Shown one piece after another: positions 6,344 through 6,600 of a stretch of 6,600 bases of DNA. Position 1 is the first letter of the stretch, and every line of letters begins with the position of its first letter. Under the pieces are notes generated by a model. The model did no database searches, was not told the origin of the DNA, and saw only the letters and a program-made list of their open reading frames with translations. Origin of the DNA: an uncultured Bacteroidales bacterium (lineage in GTDB: Bacteria > Bacteroidota > Bacteroidia > Bacteroidales > Paludibacteraceae); assembly GCA_937885465.1 (NCBI GenBank), contig CAKZZM010000066.1:1-6600 (forward strand), given 5' to 3'. Both the position numbers and the translations under genes were made by a program.

Positions 6344-6600
6344 TCAGTCTGTATTTATTTTATTTTCTATCTCTTTGGTTATGGTTGCAATAATGAAATT
6401 GCGAAGTTGTTTATATGGTTTCTTGGCGGTGCGTTTTTGCTCTTCGAAGCGGGCTTGCCACTCTTGTTTCTGCTCGGGATTGTGAAAGATAATATCCGCC
6501 TCGGCAACGGCTTGTTGGAATGTGGAGTAACGTGCTTTTTGCTTGGTTGGTTTTCTGCACCATACCCTCGGCAACGGTGTCGTTAAGTCCGAGGTTGAGG
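6344..6600 (-). CDS. 3' end of an unrecognised protein, probably frameshifted
   Basis: The C-terminal part of a gene that enters from beyond the right edge. From about 6535 down to the stop at 6346-6344 the frame reads naturally (YSTFQQAVAEADIIF, then QEWQARFEEQKRTAKK, ending IIATITKEIENKINTD): charged, helical and soluble. Upstream of 6536 the same frame gives an unlikely stretch (RVWCRKPTKQ), whereas the adjacent frame gives a natural one (LNLGLNDTVAEGMVQKTNQAK). The switch falls on a run of five T at 6536-6540 (AAAAA on the coding strand); removing one base joins the two. The bases CCTCGGCAACGG occur at 6499-6510 and 6566-6577, 67 apart, and code Val-Ala-Glu in both only if one base is extra. 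GC content is visibly higher than in the genes to the left. I do not recognise the family. A TTG at 6574 has been a possible start in the downstream frame but is not needed, since that frame stays open to the edge. Confidence 0.6.
   Translation of the reverse strand, partial: STSDLTTPLPRVWCRKPTKQKARYSTFQQAVAEADIIFHNPEQKQEWQARFEEQKRTAKKPYKQLRNFIIATITKEIENKINTD

Overview
The window looks like an accessory region of a Bacteroidales chromosome (gut Bacteroides, Phocaeicola, Parabacteroides or Prevotella type). Four things point there: A-rich leaders without clear Shine-Dalgarno sites, a good Bacteroidetes primary-sigma promoter (TAnnTTTG type) at the left edge, the AT-rich coding style, and the kinds of families present. 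All genes lie on the minus strand, so transcription runs from the right edge to the left edge. There are no tRNA, rRNA, IS or CRISPR features.

In order of transcription: (1) 6600-6344, the 3' end of an unrecognised gene entering from outside the window. It seems to carry a 1-base frameshift at a homopolymer. (2) 6252-5728, a 174-aa all-helical protein with two acidic TerB-like motifs. (3) 5731-5624, a possible 35-aa peptide whose start overlaps the previous stop (ATGA). It lies in a 116-base leader that also holds a 7-bp inverted repeat. (4) 5611-2384, the centrepiece: a 1075-aa protein with a DUF4236 N-terminus, two membrane helices, a coiled coil, a TerB-like helical segment, a weak winged helix, a clear FtsK-gamma DNA-reading domain and a C-terminal CbbX/SpoVK-type AAA+ ATPase. 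(5) 2378-1716, a GIY-YIG nuclease-like protein (T5orf172/MUG113 type) with a C-terminal RAMA/DUF4357-like domain. (6) 1714-1592, a 40-codon remnant matching only the extreme N-terminus of a D12-class adenine DNA methyltransferase; it is too short for the track and is clearly truncated. (7) 1573-77, an AlbA_2 (Schlafen-type) plus HATPase_c_4 plus winged-helix protein ending in three copies of a 12-bp repeat (Glu-Gly-Val-Asn).

Genes 4 to 7 are packed with gaps of 5, 1 and 18 bases, so they probably form one operon, and the TerB-like gene probably belongs to it. The content (membrane-anchored AAA+ with a sequence-reading domain, nuclease, modification-enzyme remnant, AlbA_2 regulator) is what one expects of a genome-defence or DNA-surveillance cassette. 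That role is inferred from domains and context only. The methyltransferase remnant suggests that the nuclease once had, or still has elsewhere, a modification partner. At the left edge a promoter starts a new transcription unit outside the window.
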